Shown: positions 9,381 through 18,824, numbered from the stretch's first letter. The stretch: 46,355 nucleotides of DNA from an uncultured Acholeplasmatales bacterium (GCA_944324795.1 CALUXR010000015.1:1-46355), one strand, 5' to 3'. Numbers and translations: made by a program. The notes: generated by a model not told the origin, from the sequence alone.

Positions 9381-9629
9381 ATGTTACAATTTATTATTTT
9401 AGCAATTGTTTTTGTTATAATAGTTCTAATATTAGCTAAACTTTTAAAATTTACAATAAAAACAATATTTAAAATTTTAATTAATTTTATTATTGGTTTA
9501 GCTGCTGTATTTTTATTAAATTTAATTCCTGGAGTTGACATTCCTCTAAATTGGCTGTCAGGAATTATTCTTGGTATTCTTGGTTTACCAGGAGCTATAA
9601 TATTATTAATTATTAGTTTTATAATTTAG
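9381..9629 (+). CDS. BofA-like small membrane protein
   Basis: An 82-residue protein of two hydrophobic stretches (about 1-20 and 30-50) and a C-terminal motif LNLIPGVDIPLNWLSGII followed by GILGLPGAI. This matches the pro-sigma-K processing inhibitor BofA family. In Bacillus BofA holds the SpoIVFB protease inactive during sporulation. Nothing else here is sporulation-specific, so the family name does not prove that role. AAAGGAGA precedes the ATG, and the gene follows the amidase by ten bases. Confidence 0.75.
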   Translation: MLQFIILAIVFVIIVLILAKLLKFTIKTIFKILINFIIGLAAVFLLNLIPGVDIPLNWLSGIILGILGLPGAIILLIISFII

Positions 9630-9652
9630 TGTTACATTTGTAACACTTTTTC
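9630..9652 (+). terminator. Intrinsic terminator or attenuator before the M16 peptidase
   Basis: GTGTTAC and GTAACAC pair around an ATTT loop and are followed by five T. It lies between the BofA-like stop and the ribosome site of the peptidase gene 14 bases on. No separate promoter fits in that gap, so partial read-through is likely. Confidence 0.6.
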
Positions 9653-9665
9653 TAAAGGAATATAT

Positions 9666-12509
9666 ATGAATGATTATATTAAAATAAAAGAAAAATATAT
9701 AGAAGATGTTTTTGGAATTGTTAGTCTTTATGAACATAAAAAAACAAAAGCTCATGTTGTAGTTATTAAAAATGATGACAACAATAAAGTCTTTAATATC
9801 AGTTTTAAAACAATTCCTCATGATGATAGCGGAGTAGCCCATATTTTAGAACATAGTGTTTTATGTGGTTCAAAAAAATATAATGTTAAAGATCCATTTG
9901 TTGAACTTTTAAAAAGTTCTTTAAATACCTTTTTAAATGCTATAACTTATAGTGATAAAACTTGTTATCCTTGTGCAAGTTTAAATGAATCTGATTTTAA
10001 AAATTTAATAAGTGTTTATTTAGATGCTGTGTTTTATCCAAATATTTATAAAAATGAAGAAATTTTCTTACAAGAAGGTATTAGAATCGATGAAAATTTT
10101 AATTTTAATGGTGTTGTCTTTAATGAGATGAAGGGTGCTTATAGTTCACCTGAACAAATCTTAATGTATAATATTATGAAAAATATTTTTCCTAATACAA
10201 TCTATAAATATGAATCAGGAGGTTATCCTTTAAACATTTGTGATTTAACTTATAAGGATTTTTTAGAATATCATAAAAAATATTATCATCCTAGCAATTC
10301 ATATATTTATTTATATGGAAATATGGATGAAGAAGAAATATTAAATTATATTTCTAACAACTATTTAAATAATTTTAAATATCAAGAATATGTTGAAGAA
10401 ATTGAATATGAAAAAGCATTTTTAAAACCTAAAAAGATAATGAATACTTATTATTTATCTGGTAATGATTTAAATAATAAAACATTTTTATCTTATAATA
10501 TAGCTTTAAATAATAATAAAGATATTAAAGGATTGATTGCTTTAAATTTAATATTAAATTATTTATTTAGTAGTAACGGACCATTACTTAAAAAAATAGT
10601 AGATGAAGAAATTTGTTATGATGTAGCTATAACTTTTACAGATAATATTAAACAACCTTTAATAAATATAATAGGAATTAATGGTGATTTAAAAAATGAA
10701 GATTTATTTATAAATATTATAGACAATGAATTTAAAAGATATTTTAAAGAAGGATTAGACCATAAGGCAATTTTAAATTTAATAACTTATGCAGAATTTA
10801 AAGCTCTTGAAAAGCCACTTGGCTATAATCCTAGAGGTTTAAATGTAATCCTTAATTCTCTTGCTACTATGTTATATGATAATTATGATCCTTTTAGTCA
10901 AATTGATGTTATTAAATATTATAAAATTTTAAAAGAAGATTTAGATAAAGGTTATTTTGAAGAAGTTTTATCTAAATATATTATCAACAATAATCATAAA
11001 TTATATGCTAGTTTAGTTCCTACTAATAAAATTAATTTAGAATTAGATGACAAACTAAATATTATTAAAAATAAATTAACTAATGAAGATATCAAATTGA
11101 TTAAAAAGAAAAATGAATTATTAAAAATATATCAAAATAAAGAAGATAATAAATTAGATTTATTAAATATTCCTAAATTAGAATTAAAAGATATTGAAAT
11201 AAATAAAGAAAAATTTAATTTAGATATAATTAATAAAGAATATAAAACATTATATAGTAATTATCAAACTAATACAATATGCTATACAAACATGTATTTT
11301 GATATTTCTAATTTAAATGAATTAGATTTAAAATATATGTCTTTATTAAGCCAAATTTTATTAAATGTACCAACAAAAAGACATGATATATATAATTTAG
11401 AACAAATAAAACTTGAATTAACAGGAATGTTAAATTTTACTAATTCAATTACCTGTTTAGGTACTAAATATTTAGTTTATTTTGTTATAAATTTTAGTAC
11501 TTTATTAAAAAATTATGATAAAACAATTGATTTTATTATAGAGATAATAAATGATACAATTTTTAATTATGATGATATATATAAATGTTTAAAAGAAAAT
11601 AAGGCGAATATGGCCTATAATATACCATATATTTCTAATAATCTTGCTAATTTAAAAGCTTTATCTTATATTAGCCCAAGTCATAAAATATCAGAATTGA
11701 TAAATGGTTTAAGTTATTATGAATTTATTAGTAATTTATGTTTAAATTTTTCTAATTTAAAAGATGAAATTATTTATAATTTAAAAAGAATTTATAATAT
11801 TATTTTTAATAAAAAAAGATTTATGGTAAGTTTAACTTGTAGTAAAGCTGAATATAAGATAGCAAATAATTATTTAGATATATTTTATAAGCAATTAAAA
11901 GAAAATGATTATTATAATGAATTTAAATTTAATTATAAAGAAAATAAAATTGCTTATATAACTTCAACAACCATTAATTATGTAGCTATGGCTTTTAAAT
12001 TTAAAAAAGAATTATATGATGGTCATTTATTAGTTTTAAATAGGATTTTAAATTATGATTATTTATGGCAAGAAATAAGAGTTTTAGGTGGAGCATATGG
12101 TATACAAGCTAATATTAATAGTGGTGGCTATATTTATTTAGCAAGTTATAGAGATCCTAATATTAAATTAACCTTAAATAAATATTATCAAATTATTGAT
12201 TATATTAATAATTTAGAAATTGATGAAGATACTCTTAAATCATATATTATAGGTACTTTTAGTGAATTAGATATACCACTACATAATAAAGATAAAGCAA
12301 GAATAGCGGTTAATTATTATTTAAAGGGCTATAAATATAATGATATTATTAAATTAAGAAAAGAAATAATTAATACAAATATTGATGATTTAAGAAAATC
12401 AATTAATATATATAAGAATTTATTAAATAATTCAATATGTGTTATTGGGGAAAATGATAAGATAAATGAAATTAAAGGTGAATTTTTAGAAATTAATAAT
12501 TTAGAATAA
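9666..12509 (+). CDS. M16C-family zinc metallopeptidase (PreP-like insulinase family)
   Basis: A 947-residue inverzincin. The HxxEH zinc site is His59-Ile-Leu-Glu62-His63, and Glu154 in the FNEMKGAYS segment is the expected third ligand. The GVAHILEHSVLCGS and GNMD segments and the length of about 950 residues, which forms four M16 repeats in one chain, point to the PreP/Cym1 subfamily that degrades unfolded peptides up to several tens of residues. No signal peptide is seen, so it probably works in the cytosol. The second half is very rich in Asn, Tyr and Lys. Together with the peptide importer at 26493-35056 it could feed amino acid supply, which is inference. Confidence 0.9.
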   Translation: MNDYIKIKEKYIEDVFGIVSLYEHKKTKAHVVVIKNDDNNKVFNISFKTIPHDDSGVAHILEHSVLCGSKKYNVKDPFVELLKSSLNTFLNAITYSDKTCYPCASLNESDFKNLISVYLDAVFYPNIYKNEEIFLQEGIRIDENFNFNGVVFNEMKGAYSSPEQILMYNIMKNIFPNTIYKYESGGYPLNICDLTYKDFLEYHKKYYHPSNSYIYLYGNMDEEEILNYISNNYLNNFKYQEYVEEIEYEKAFLKPKKIMNTYYLSGNDLNNKTFLSYNIALNNNKDIKGLIALNLILNYLFSSNGPLLKKIVDEEICYDVAITFTDNIKQPLINIIGINGDLKNEDLFINIIDNEFKRYFKEGLDHKAILNLITYAEFKALEKPLGYNPRGLNVILNSLATMLYDNYDPFSQIDVIKYYKILKEDLDKGYFEEVLSKYIINNNHKLYASLVPTNKINLELDDKLNIIKNKLTNEDIKLIKKKNELLKIYQNKEDNKLDLLNIPKLELKDIEINKEKFNLDIINKEYKTLYSNYQTNTICYTNMYFDISNLNELDLKYMSLLSQILLNVPTKRHDIYNLEQIKLELTGMLNFTNSITCLGTKYLVYFVINFSTLLKNYDKTIDFIIEIINDTIFNYDDIYKCLKENKANMAYNIPYISNNLANLKALSYISPSHKISELINGLSYYEFISNLCLNFSNLKDEIIYNLKRIYNIIFNKKRFMVSLTCSKAEYKIANNYLDIFYKQLKENDYYNEFKFNYKENKIAYITSTTINYVAMAFKFKKELYDGHLLVLNRILNYDYLWQEIRVLGGAYGIQANINSGGYIYLASYRDPNIKLTLNKYYQIIDYINNLEIDEDTLKSYIIGTFSELDIPLHNKDKARIAVNYYLKGYKYNDIIKLRKEIINTNIDDLRKSINIYKNLLNNSICVIGENDKINEIKGEFLEINNLE

Positions 12510-12520
12510 TTCAGATAATA

Positions 12521-12551
12521 TTCACATCTTAAAGTATATTAAATGTATAAT
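12521..12551 (+). promoter_or_regulatory. Candidate promoter of the DUF2238-like gene
   Basis: TTCACA (12521-12526) and TATAAT (12546-12551) are 19 bases apart, longer than ideal. An AGAGG ribosome site follows before the ATG at 12572. Confidence 0.4.
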
Positions 12552-12571
12552 ATAAAAGAGGTTGATATTAA

Positions 12572-13330
12572 ATGAAAAATAAAAGAATAGTAAGCATATC
12601 ATTTTTAATATTATATATAATAACATTAATAATAGCTGTTATTATAAATCATTATAATGGTATGGAAGCAATTGAAATTTTTGGTAAAACAATGCAGGGG
12701 ATTGCCGGTATTTTTATAATTTTTTCTTTTGGGATTGTTGAAAAAATGTTTAAAATAGAAATTGCCCCATCTATTAGAATCATATTATTAATTTTTACAT
12801 ATTGTGCAATTTTTTTAGGAACCAATTTAGATTTTTACAGACTTATTCCATCTTGGGATATAATTCTTCATTTTAGTTCTGGTATTTTATTTACATTTAC
12901 AGCATTTATAATTGTTAAGAATTTATTTTTAAATGATTTACCATATAAGAAAAATTATATTTTATCGCTTACTATGGCCGTTTTTATTTCTTTTTCAATC
13001 GCTTATTTATGGGAATTGTTTGAATTTACTTGTGATTCATTATTTCATGGTAACAGTCAAAGATTCATTCCTGAGGTTGATGGAATTTTTAATGGTGGAG
13101 ATAGTTCATTAAATTTAAATGGTGATAAAGATTTAATATATGATTTTTTTATAAAACCAGAAGGGTATCGTTATGCATTGATGGATACGATGATTGATAT
13201 GACTGTTTGCTTTTTAGGAACAATGATTTCAACTATTGGTTTGACCTTAGCTTATAAACATGTTAATGAAGATTCATTCCAAGCTATTGTAAAGGCTAAA
13301 ACTGTACTTGAAATGAATAAAAAAGACTAA
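12572..13330 (+). CDS. Multi-pass membrane protein, DUF2238/YjdF-like
   Basis: A 252-residue protein with about six hydrophobic segments (near 7-27, 40-55, 68-88, 94-118, 130-150, 210-230). Features shared with the DUF2238 (YjdF) family are a WDIILHFSSG segment, a YLWELFEF segment with acidic residues inside a helix, and DTMIDM before the last helix. The family has no firmly known role. It has its own candidate promoter and ends in a bidirectional terminator. The family call rests on motif memory, so moderate confidence. Confidence 0.6.
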   Translation: MKNKRIVSISFLILYIITLIIAVIINHYNGMEAIEIFGKTMQGIAGIFIIFSFGIVEKMFKIEIAPSIRIILLIFTYCAIFLGTNLDFYRLIPSWDIILHFSSGILFTFTAFIIVKNLFLNDLPYKKNYILSLTMAVFISFSIAYLWELFEFTCDSLFHGNSQRFIPEVDGIFNGGDSSLNLNGDKDLIYDFFIKPEGYRYALMDTMIDMTVCFLGTMISTIGLTLAYKHVNEDSFQAIVKAKTVLEMNKKD

Positions 13331-13357
13331 AATCCTAAATTAGGGCTTTAGTCTTTT
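13321..13357. terminator. Bidirectional terminator between convergent genes
   Basis: AAAAGACTAAA pairs with TTTAGTCTTTT, with an inner CCTAA/TTAGG stem. It overlaps the ends of both the plus-strand membrane protein gene and the minus-strand TIGR04076 gene and can act in both directions. Confidence 0.75.
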
Positions 13358-13656
13358 ATAGTTTCTAATAGAAATGTTACAGGTCTTATTCCGTCATTAC
13401 AAGCTACTAAGGCTTGGTTTTTATTTTTTAACCAACCATTATAAAAATTAGTACCACCAGCACTTAAAGCTAAGGCATAAGGATAGATATTTAACCAAGC
13501 GCTAGGGCAAATTCCTTTAGGAATATTTTCACCATCAAATATATAGTTATCACCAATTTCATAAGGACAGGGGTTACTTATTTCATTTTCATATTGCTTA
13601 ACTAAATCATAATGGCATATTTTTTTAATTATTGTTATTTTGACTTTATACATCAT
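13348..13656 (-). CDS. TIGR04076 family protein
   Basis: A 102-residue soluble protein with the pattern of TIGR04076: a KITIIKKIC opening, CPYEIGD near residue 30, GICPSAW with a nearby aromatic, and ACNDGIRPVTF near the end. The conserved Cys residues suggest metal or redox chemistry, but the family function is unknown to me. ATGATG at the start leaves two possible start codons, both close to AGGTGAT. A TATAAT at 13674-13669 lies so near that the leader would be only a few bases long. Confidence 0.72.
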   Translation of the reverse strand: MMYKVKITIIKKICHYDLVKQYENEISNPCPYEIGDNYIFDGENIPKGICPSAWLNIYPYALALSAGGTNFYNGWLKNKNQALVACNDGIRPVTFLLETIKD

Positions 13657-13777
13657 ATCACCTAATAAATTATACTATAAAATTACCTAATTTTGAAACT
13701 TTGATATCTTTAAATTAAAAAAATAATGATTTTTATTAATATTAAATGTATAATAATTGTTTGAAAGGTGTGGTTTT
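13657..13777. promoter_or_regulatory. Divergent promoter region
   Basis: Two outward-facing TATAAT boxes are present: 13674-13669 on the minus strand for the TIGR04076 gene and 13749-13754 on the plus strand for tatD. Neither has a clear -35. Confidence 0.4.
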
Positions 13778-14545
13778 ATGATTGATTCACATGCTCATTT
13801 ATTTAGTGAAGAATTCAATTTCGATTTAGATGAAGTTATTAGTAGAGCAAAGGCTAATAATGTTAATAAAATTATGTCTGTAGGCTTTTCAATTAAAACT
13901 AATGATTTAGCATATGATTTAGCCTCAAAATATTCTATGTTATATCCTACTTGCGGAATGCATCCGAGTGAAGCAATTTACGATATAAAAGAACTATTAA
14001 CTAATTTAGAAGATTTTATAATAAATCATAAAATATATGCAATAGGAGAATGTGGTCTTGATTATCATTATGATGTAGATCGCAATAAACAAAAAATATT
14101 ATTTGAAGAACAAATCAAATTAGCTATTAAATATAATTTACCACTTATCATTCATTCAAGAGATGCAATAAATGATACTTACGAATTATTGAAAAAATAT
14201 CCTAAATGTTATGGTGTTATGCATTGTTATAGTGGTAGTAAAGAAATGGCTTTAAAGTTTTTAGATTTAGGTTTCTATATTAGTCTTGGTGGTCCTGTTA
14301 CATTTAAAAATGCTAAAACACCTAAAGAAGTTGCAAGTATCGTTCCTTTAGATAAACTTTTAATTGAAACAGATTCTCCTTATTTAGCTCCAATGCCAAA
14401 TAGAGGGAAAAGAAATGAACCTAGTTATGTTAGATATGTATTAGAAGAGATAAGTAAAATTAAAAATGTTGATATTTTAGAATTAGATAAAATTACGGAA
14501 AATAATACAATTAAATTATTTAAATTGGAGGCAAATCGTGCGTAA
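13778..14545 (+). CDS. tatD: TatD family metal-dependent hydrolase
   Basis: A TIM-barrel metallohydrolase (3'-5' DNase/RNase family). Metal-binding motifs are all present: DSHAHL at the N-terminus, GECGLDYHY, LIIHSRDA, MHCYSGS and IETDSPYLAP. The frame is open upstream to a TTG at 13757, but GAAAGGTG (13763-13770) followed by the ATG at 13778 gives the usual start MIDSHAH. The 255-residue length is typical. The end overlaps the next gene by eight bases, so the two are coupled. Confidence 0.92.
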   Translation: MIDSHAHLFSEEFNFDLDEVISRAKANNVNKIMSVGFSIKTNDLAYDLASKYSMLYPTCGMHPSEAIYDIKELLTNLEDFIINHKIYAIGECGLDYHYDVDRNKQKILFEEQIKLAIKYNLPLIIHSRDAINDTYELLKKYPKCYGVMHCYSGSKEMALKFLDLGFYISLGGPVTFKNAKTPKEVASIVPLDKLLIETDSPYLAPMPNRGKRNEPSYVRYVLEEISKIKNVDILELDKITENNTIKLFKLEANRA

Positions 14546-15716
14546 AAAAAGTATATTTTTAATTATTATAATGTTATTAGTGTGTTTAACAAGTTGTAAT
14601 TTAACATTCACTGACCCAGAAGCCCCCTTATCAACAGTTGTAACAGATGATACAACTTATGAAAAGATTGAAACAAATCTTACGAAGGTCGTAGAAGATG
14701 TTAAGAATGCTTGTGTTGGGGTTTATGTAGAATATAATCAAGCAATTACAAAAGAAAAAACCGCCTCAATAGGTAGCGGTGTTATTTATAAAATGATTGA
14801 TAAAGACACTAAAGATATAGCTACTGAAAATACAAAAGAGGCTCTATGTTATGTCATAACTAATGAACATGTTGTAAACGTTAATGGTGGAAGTAATCCT
14901 AAATATAAAATTTATATTGGTAATGATGTTTATTTTAAGGCTGATTCAGTTGGTAGTGATTCTAAAAATGATTTAGCTGTTTTAACTTTTAATTGTGATT
15001 TATCTAAATATGATTTAAAATCTGTTAGTATCGACGATACTGAACAATCCTTAGCTACACAAGGTAATTATTGCGTAGCTATTGGTTGTCCACTTAGTTT
15101 AGATAATTTTAATTATGTATCTATTGGTCATATAGCTAAAGTTAATTTAAGTGATATTATGCATACGGCATCTATAAATCCTGGTAATAGTGGTGGAGCT
15201 TTATTTTCTGTTAGTGGTAAATTGCTTGGCATCAATTATATGAAAAACACGATGATTGAAGAAGAAGGAGATTTAGTTCCTATTGAAGGAATGGGTCATG
15301 CAATACCGATTTGGAAAGTTAAGCAAGTTGTTTTAGACATTGAAACAAATAATACAATTATTGAAAGACCTACACTTGGAATTGAAGTCGTTACTATAAA
15401 TGTTTCTTTAAATGAAGAAGATAGAGATAAGTTACCTAATACTGTTGCCGATAATGTTGATTTTATTCAAGGTGTAGTAATAAATAGTGTTTCAGAAGAT
15501 GGTAATGCAGCTAATGCAATCTCAAATGATATTAGTGAAAAAGGGCTTAAAAAAGATGATGTGATTTATGAAGTTAATGAAAAAATTATAAATCGCAATC
15601 AAGATATAGCTGATGAATTAAATTTAATGTTAAAAGGAGAGAAGATGACTTTAGTGATTTATCGTAAAGTTAATAATGTTTGGCAAGAATTAAACTTTAC
15701 AATAACATTACAATAG
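14538..15716 (+). CDS. HtrA/DegP-like serine protease lipoprotein
   Basis: A trypsin-like protease with a C-terminal PDZ domain. It starts at GTG 14538 behind TTGGAGG. Residues 1-20 form a lipoprotein signal ending in LTSC, so Cys20 would be lipidated and the protease anchored outside the cytoplasmic membrane. The triad is visible: His111 in TNEHVV, Asp145 in KNDLAVL and Ser218 in NPGNSGGAL. A PDZ-like region spans about 285-385. The role would be envelope protein quality control. Bacillus HtrA proteins usually carry a transmembrane anchor, so the lipid anchor is a variation. Confidence 0.9.
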   Translation: MRKKSIFLIIIMLLVCLTSCNLTFTDPEAPLSTVVTDDTTYEKIETNLTKVVEDVKNACVGVYVEYNQAITKEKTASIGSGVIYKMIDKDTKDIATENTKEALCYVITNEHVVNVNGGSNPKYKIYIGNDVYFKADSVGSDSKNDLAVLTFNCDLSKYDLKSVSIDDTEQSLATQGNYCVAIGCPLSLDNFNYVSIGHIAKVNLSDIMHTASINPGNSGGALFSVSGKLLGINYMKNTMIEEEGDLVPIEGMGHAIPIWKVKQVVLDIETNNTIIERPTLGIEVVTINVSLNEEDRDKLPNTVADNVDFIQGVVINSVSEDGNAANAISNDISEKGLKKDDVIYEVNEKIINRNQDIADELNLMLKGEKMTLVIYRKVNNVWQELNFTITLQ

Positions 15717-15723
15717 TTAGTAT

Positions 15724-16890
15724 ATGGTTAATTTATTAAGAAAAATATTTATAAAAAACTATAAGGATATAGAAAATCCAATTGTTAGAACTAAGCATGG
15801 TACTTTAGCAAGTTTAGTTGGAATTTGTTCAAACTTTATTTTATTTTTAGCTAAGATAATTATTGGCTCAATTGCTAAATCAGTTTCTATTGTCGGTGAT
15901 AGTTTTAATAATTTATCTGATATGTGTTCTTCGACTATTAACTTATTAGGATTTAAGATTGCTTCAAAACCGGCTGATAAAGAACATCCATATGGTCATG
16001 CAAGATTTGAATATGTTGCTGGATTGATTGTTAGTGTGATTATAATTGTTTTTGGTATTCAAATTTTAATGGATTCTATCAATGCTATTATCGCAAATGA
16101 TCAAACAAAAATTGATATTTTAACTTTAATAATATTAGCTTTAGCCATCATTATTAAATTATGGCAAGGCTATTTTTATAGGAAAATTGGTAAGACAATC
16201 AATTCAATATCTTTAATTGCTTCAAGTCAAGATTCATTGAATGATGTTTTATCAACCAGTGTTATTTTTGTTGCTAGTTTAGTTATATATTTTGTTCCTA
16301 ATATGCCATTTTCTTTAGATGGAGTTTTAGGTATTTTAGTTGGTATTTTTGTTTGTATCTCAGGCATTAAAATGATAAAAGAAACATCAGATCCATTAAT
16401 TGGTGTTAATCCAAGCCACGAATTTATTCAAAATATATTAAGTGATATTTTAGCTTATCCTGTAGTTCTTGATGTTCATGATGTAAGATGTCATATGTAT
16501 GGTCCTGCAAAGAGTTTTATGACTGTCCATGTTGAAGTTAATGCTAAAGAAAATTTTATGGAAGTTCATGACCAAATCGATAATATTGAACGCGATATTA
16601 ATAAAAAATATGGAGTAGAATTGACGATCCATATGGATCCTGTTGAAAGTGATAATGAATATGTTAACGGACTTAAAAAGGAAGTAAATGAATTGCTTCA
16701 ACCATATGGTTTTACTATTCATGATTTTAGAGTTGTAACAGGTCCAACTCATACTAATATGGTTTTTGATATTGTTTTACCAAGAGATAATAAATTAAAA
16801 GAAGATGAAATTTTGAAAATGTTAAATGAACATTTCAAAGGTCGCAATTTTTATTTTGTAGTTAATTTTGATGGTGATTATCTTGATTAA
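15724..16890 (+). CDS. Cation diffusion facilitator (CDF) metal exporter, possibly Mn2+
   Basis: A 388-residue CDF transporter with about six membrane helices and a cytoplasmic C-terminal domain containing HDVRCHMYGP and VHVEVNA. The TM2 motif GDSFNNLSD provides N-x3-D and the TM5 motif SQDSLND provides D-x3-D. In known CDFs an Asp in place of the TM5 His goes with manganese rather than zinc, so Mn2+ export is a reasonable inference. HPYGHARFEY is the conserved segment after TM2. No strong ribosome site is visible; the start lies seven bases after the protease stop. Confidence 0.88.
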   Translation: MVNLLRKIFIKNYKDIENPIVRTKHGTLASLVGICSNFILFLAKIIIGSIAKSVSIVGDSFNNLSDMCSSTINLLGFKIASKPADKEHPYGHARFEYVAGLIVSVIIIVFGIQILMDSINAIIANDQTKIDILTLIILALAIIIKLWQGYFYRKIGKTINSISLIASSQDSLNDVLSTSVIFVASLVIYFVPNMPFSLDGVLGILVGIFVCISGIKMIKETSDPLIGVNPSHEFIQNILSDILAYPVVLDVHDVRCHMYGPAKSFMTVHVEVNAKENFMEVHDQIDNIERDINKKYGVELTIHMDPVESDNEYVNGLKKEVNELLQPYGFTIHDFRVVTGPTHTNMVFDIVLPRDNKLKEDEILKMLNEHFKGRNFYFVVNFDGDYLD

Positions 16891-17584
16891 GTATCATTAT
16901 TATTTAAAGAAATTAGCTAGTGGTAATTTATTAGACGATAATGAATTAAATTATGTTAAAGCTTATCAAGCTTATGCTTATAATGTTTATTTAACTATTC
17001 TTTTAGCGGTAGGGATTGTTATTTTTTTAACAGGTTTTATCTTCACTTTATTAATGAATTTAATTGTAGGTTTAATATTACTTATATTAGGATTGTTAAT
17101 AATAATTTATTATTCACCAATATTCTTTTTTCTAAATAGAAAATATTATAAAAAAGCTCTAGCAAAATATTTAGAAAATAGATTAAAAGAATATCAAAAT
17201 AAAAAAATTTTATATGTATATTTTAAATGTCATTCTAATTTTAATATAAAAAAAGATAGTGTTTATTTTATATATGATGAATATTATTTCACTATTAAAG
17301 AAGATTTATTATGTGAAGAAAAAATAGGTAATAATATTTTTAAATATCCTGATAATAATTTTGAAAAAATAGGAATTAAATTTAAATTAAATGAAATCTC
17401 CTCTTTTTTATCATTAAAAGAAGGAAAATATCATAATGCTAATTATTTAGAATTAGTAGAAAAGAAAATAGTTAAAGAGGAATTTTGCCAAATTAATCTT
17501 AAAGATTTTAGAACTATTAATATAGGTATGGAAGTTGGTTTAGTATTAAATGAATTATTACCATATTTAAATGAAGCAAATTAA
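16871..17584 (+). CDS. Two-helix membrane protein of unknown function
   Basis: I do not recognise this family. The protein is about 237 residues with two adjacent membrane helices (about 35-60 and 65-85) and a long Lys/Tyr/Asn-rich cytoplasmic-type tail. It overlaps the end of the CDF gene. The start is uncertain: ATG 16871 has no ribosome site, while TTG 16883 sits just behind GGTGAT (16873-16878) and may be the real start. No terminator is evident before the rpsF promoter. Confidence 0.6.
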   Translation: MVIILIKYHYYLKKLASGNLLDDNELNYVKAYQAYAYNVYLTILLAVGIVIFLTGFIFTLLMNLIVGLILLILGLLIIIYYSPIFFFLNRKYYKKALAKYLENRLKEYQNKKILYVYFKCHSNFNIKKDSVYFIYDEYYFTIKEDLLCEEKIGNNIFKYPDNNFEKIGIKFKLNEISSFLSLKEGKYHNANYLELVEKKIVKEEFCQINLKDFRTINIGMEVGLVLNELLPYLNEAN

Positions 17585-17653
17585 ATCAAATCTTTATTAA
17601 ATAAGTTTTCTTTTTTGTTAGTCTTAAAACCCTTATATCTAGTAAAAAATAAC

Positions 17654-17682
17654 TTGTTTTTTATTTGGCTATATTGTATAAT
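17654..17682 (+). promoter_or_regulatory. Promoter of rpsF-ssb-rpsR
   Basis: TTGTTT (17654-17659) and TATAAT (17677-17682) have the ideal 17-base spacing. Transcription would start near 17689. Confidence 0.75.
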
Positions 17683-17689
17683 ACTTTAG

Positions 17690-17745
17690 CGCTTATTAGC
17701 GACCTTGCCTAATTGAAATTAGGCCATAAGACCATAAGGAGGTAA
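17690..17745 (+). promoter_or_regulatory. rpsF leader hairpins, candidate S6:S18 autoregulatory site
   Basis: The leader of about 60 nt holds a small CGCT/AGCG hairpin and a strong GCCTAAT/ATTAGGC hairpin with a TGAA loop (17707-17724), followed by the ribosome site AAGGAGGT. CCTT at 17703-17706 could pair with AAGG of the ribosome site. Many bacteria carry an S6:S18-binding RNA at this position. I cannot confirm the conserved CCG bulge, so the identification is positional. Confidence 0.4.
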
Positions 17746-17750
17746 AAATA

Positions 17751-18038
17751 ATGAAAAAATATGAAGTTATGTATATTCTTCGTTCTAATCTAGAACAAGA
17801 AGTTATTAAAGAAGAAGTAGCTAAATTAGCTAAAATATTCGAAAATAACGATTCTAAAGTTCTAGAAACTAAAGAATGGGGTCTTAGAGAATTAGCTTAC
17901 GAAATCGAAAAAATGCGTAAAGGATATTACGTATGGATGTTAGTTGAAGCTGCACCTAAGGCTATCGAAGAATTTAACCGTGTTGTCGGTTATGATGAAA
18001 ATGTTATTCGTCACATTGTTGTAAAAGATGGTGAATAA
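17751..18038 (+). CDS. rpsF: 30S ribosomal protein S6
   Basis: A 95-residue S6 with the typical opening KKYEVMYILR and the WGLRELAYEIEKMRKGYYV segment. It binds 16S rRNA in the platform together with S18, encoded two genes on. AAGGAGGT precedes the ATG. It is the first gene of a classical rpsF-ssb-rpsR operon with its own promoter and a structured leader. Confidence 0.97.
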   Translation: MKKYEVMYILRSNLEQEVIKEEVAKLAKIFENNDSKVLETKEWGLRELAYEIEKMRKGYYVWMLVEAAPKAIEEFNRVVGYDENVIRHIVVKDGE

Positions 18039-18040
18039 GA

Positions 18041-18556
18041 ATGAACAGAGTAATTTTAACGGGAAGAATTACTAAAGATCCGGAAATACGCTATTCTAGT
18101 CAAGGTATAGCTGTATTATCATTTTCTCTAGCTGTTGATAGACAAACTAGAGATGCTAGTGTGGCAAGACAAGCAGATTTCTTTAATTGTACAGCATTTA
18201 GAAATCAAGCTGAATTTATTTCACGTTATGTAAAAAAAGGTTATATGCTTTGTGTAGAAGGAAGATTACAAAATAGATCTTATCAAGCTCAAGATGGTAC
18301 GATGCGTTATGTTACAGATATCATTTGTGATCAAGTAGAAAATTTAACTCCACGTCAACAAACAAATGAATATCTAAGTCAAGATAATCAGCAAATGGCA
18401 TATCAACAACCTACTTATCAAGCACCAAAACCAAGTCCTATGCCTCAAGATAATTTAGGACCACAAAACTTCCCAAATACTTTTGAACAACCTAGTTATG
18501 CTAATGATGACAATGTTGATTCAATGAATGTTGAAGACGATGACTTACCATTTTAG
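18041..18556 (+). CDS. ssb: Single-stranded DNA-binding protein
   Basis: A 171-residue SSB. The OB fold covers about 1-110 ([19 protein letters not shown] at the start, then [12 protein letters not shown]). A Gln/Pro-rich linker follows, and the acidic tip DDDLPF recruits partner proteins in replication and repair. It begins two bases after the rpsF stop, so it is translationally coupled. Confidence 0.97.
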   Translation: MNRVILTGRITKDPEIRYSSQGIAVLSFSLAVDRQTRDASVARQADFFNCTAFRNQAEFISRYVKKGYMLCVEGRLQNRSYQAQDGTMRYVTDIICDQVENLTPRQQTNEYLSQDNQQMAYQQPTYQAPKPSPMPQDNLGPQNFPNTFEQPSYANDDNVDSMNVEDDDLPF

Positions 18557-18570
18557 AAAGGAGAATAATT

Positions 18571-18816
18571 ATGCAAAATAAAGGCGAAAAACGTGATTTT
18601 GTTCGTCGTGGCAGAAAAAAAGAATGTTACTTCACTAAAAATCATATTGAACATATTGATTTTAAAGATGTTGAATTATTAAAGAAATTCGTTACTGAAA
18701 GAGGTAAAATTCTTCCTCGTCGCGTTACAGGAACAAGTGCTAAATATCAAAGAAAATTAGCTATAGCTATTAAAAGAGCACGTCATATGGCATTATTACC
18801 ATTCGTAAAAGAATAA
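18571..18816 (+). CDS. rpsR: 30S ribosomal protein S18
   Basis: An 81-residue S18 with the conserved [20 protein letters not shown], the [26 protein letters not shown] stretch being split here as [12 protein letters not shown] and [12 protein letters not shown]. It partners S6 in the small subunit. AAAGGAG precedes the ATG, and an intrinsic terminator closes the operon. Confidence 0.97.
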   Translation: MQNKGEKRDFVRRGRKKECYFTKNHIEHIDFKDVELLKKFVTERGKILPRRVTGTSAKYQRKLAIAIKRARHMALLPFVKE

Positions 18817-18824
18817 AACTAATC

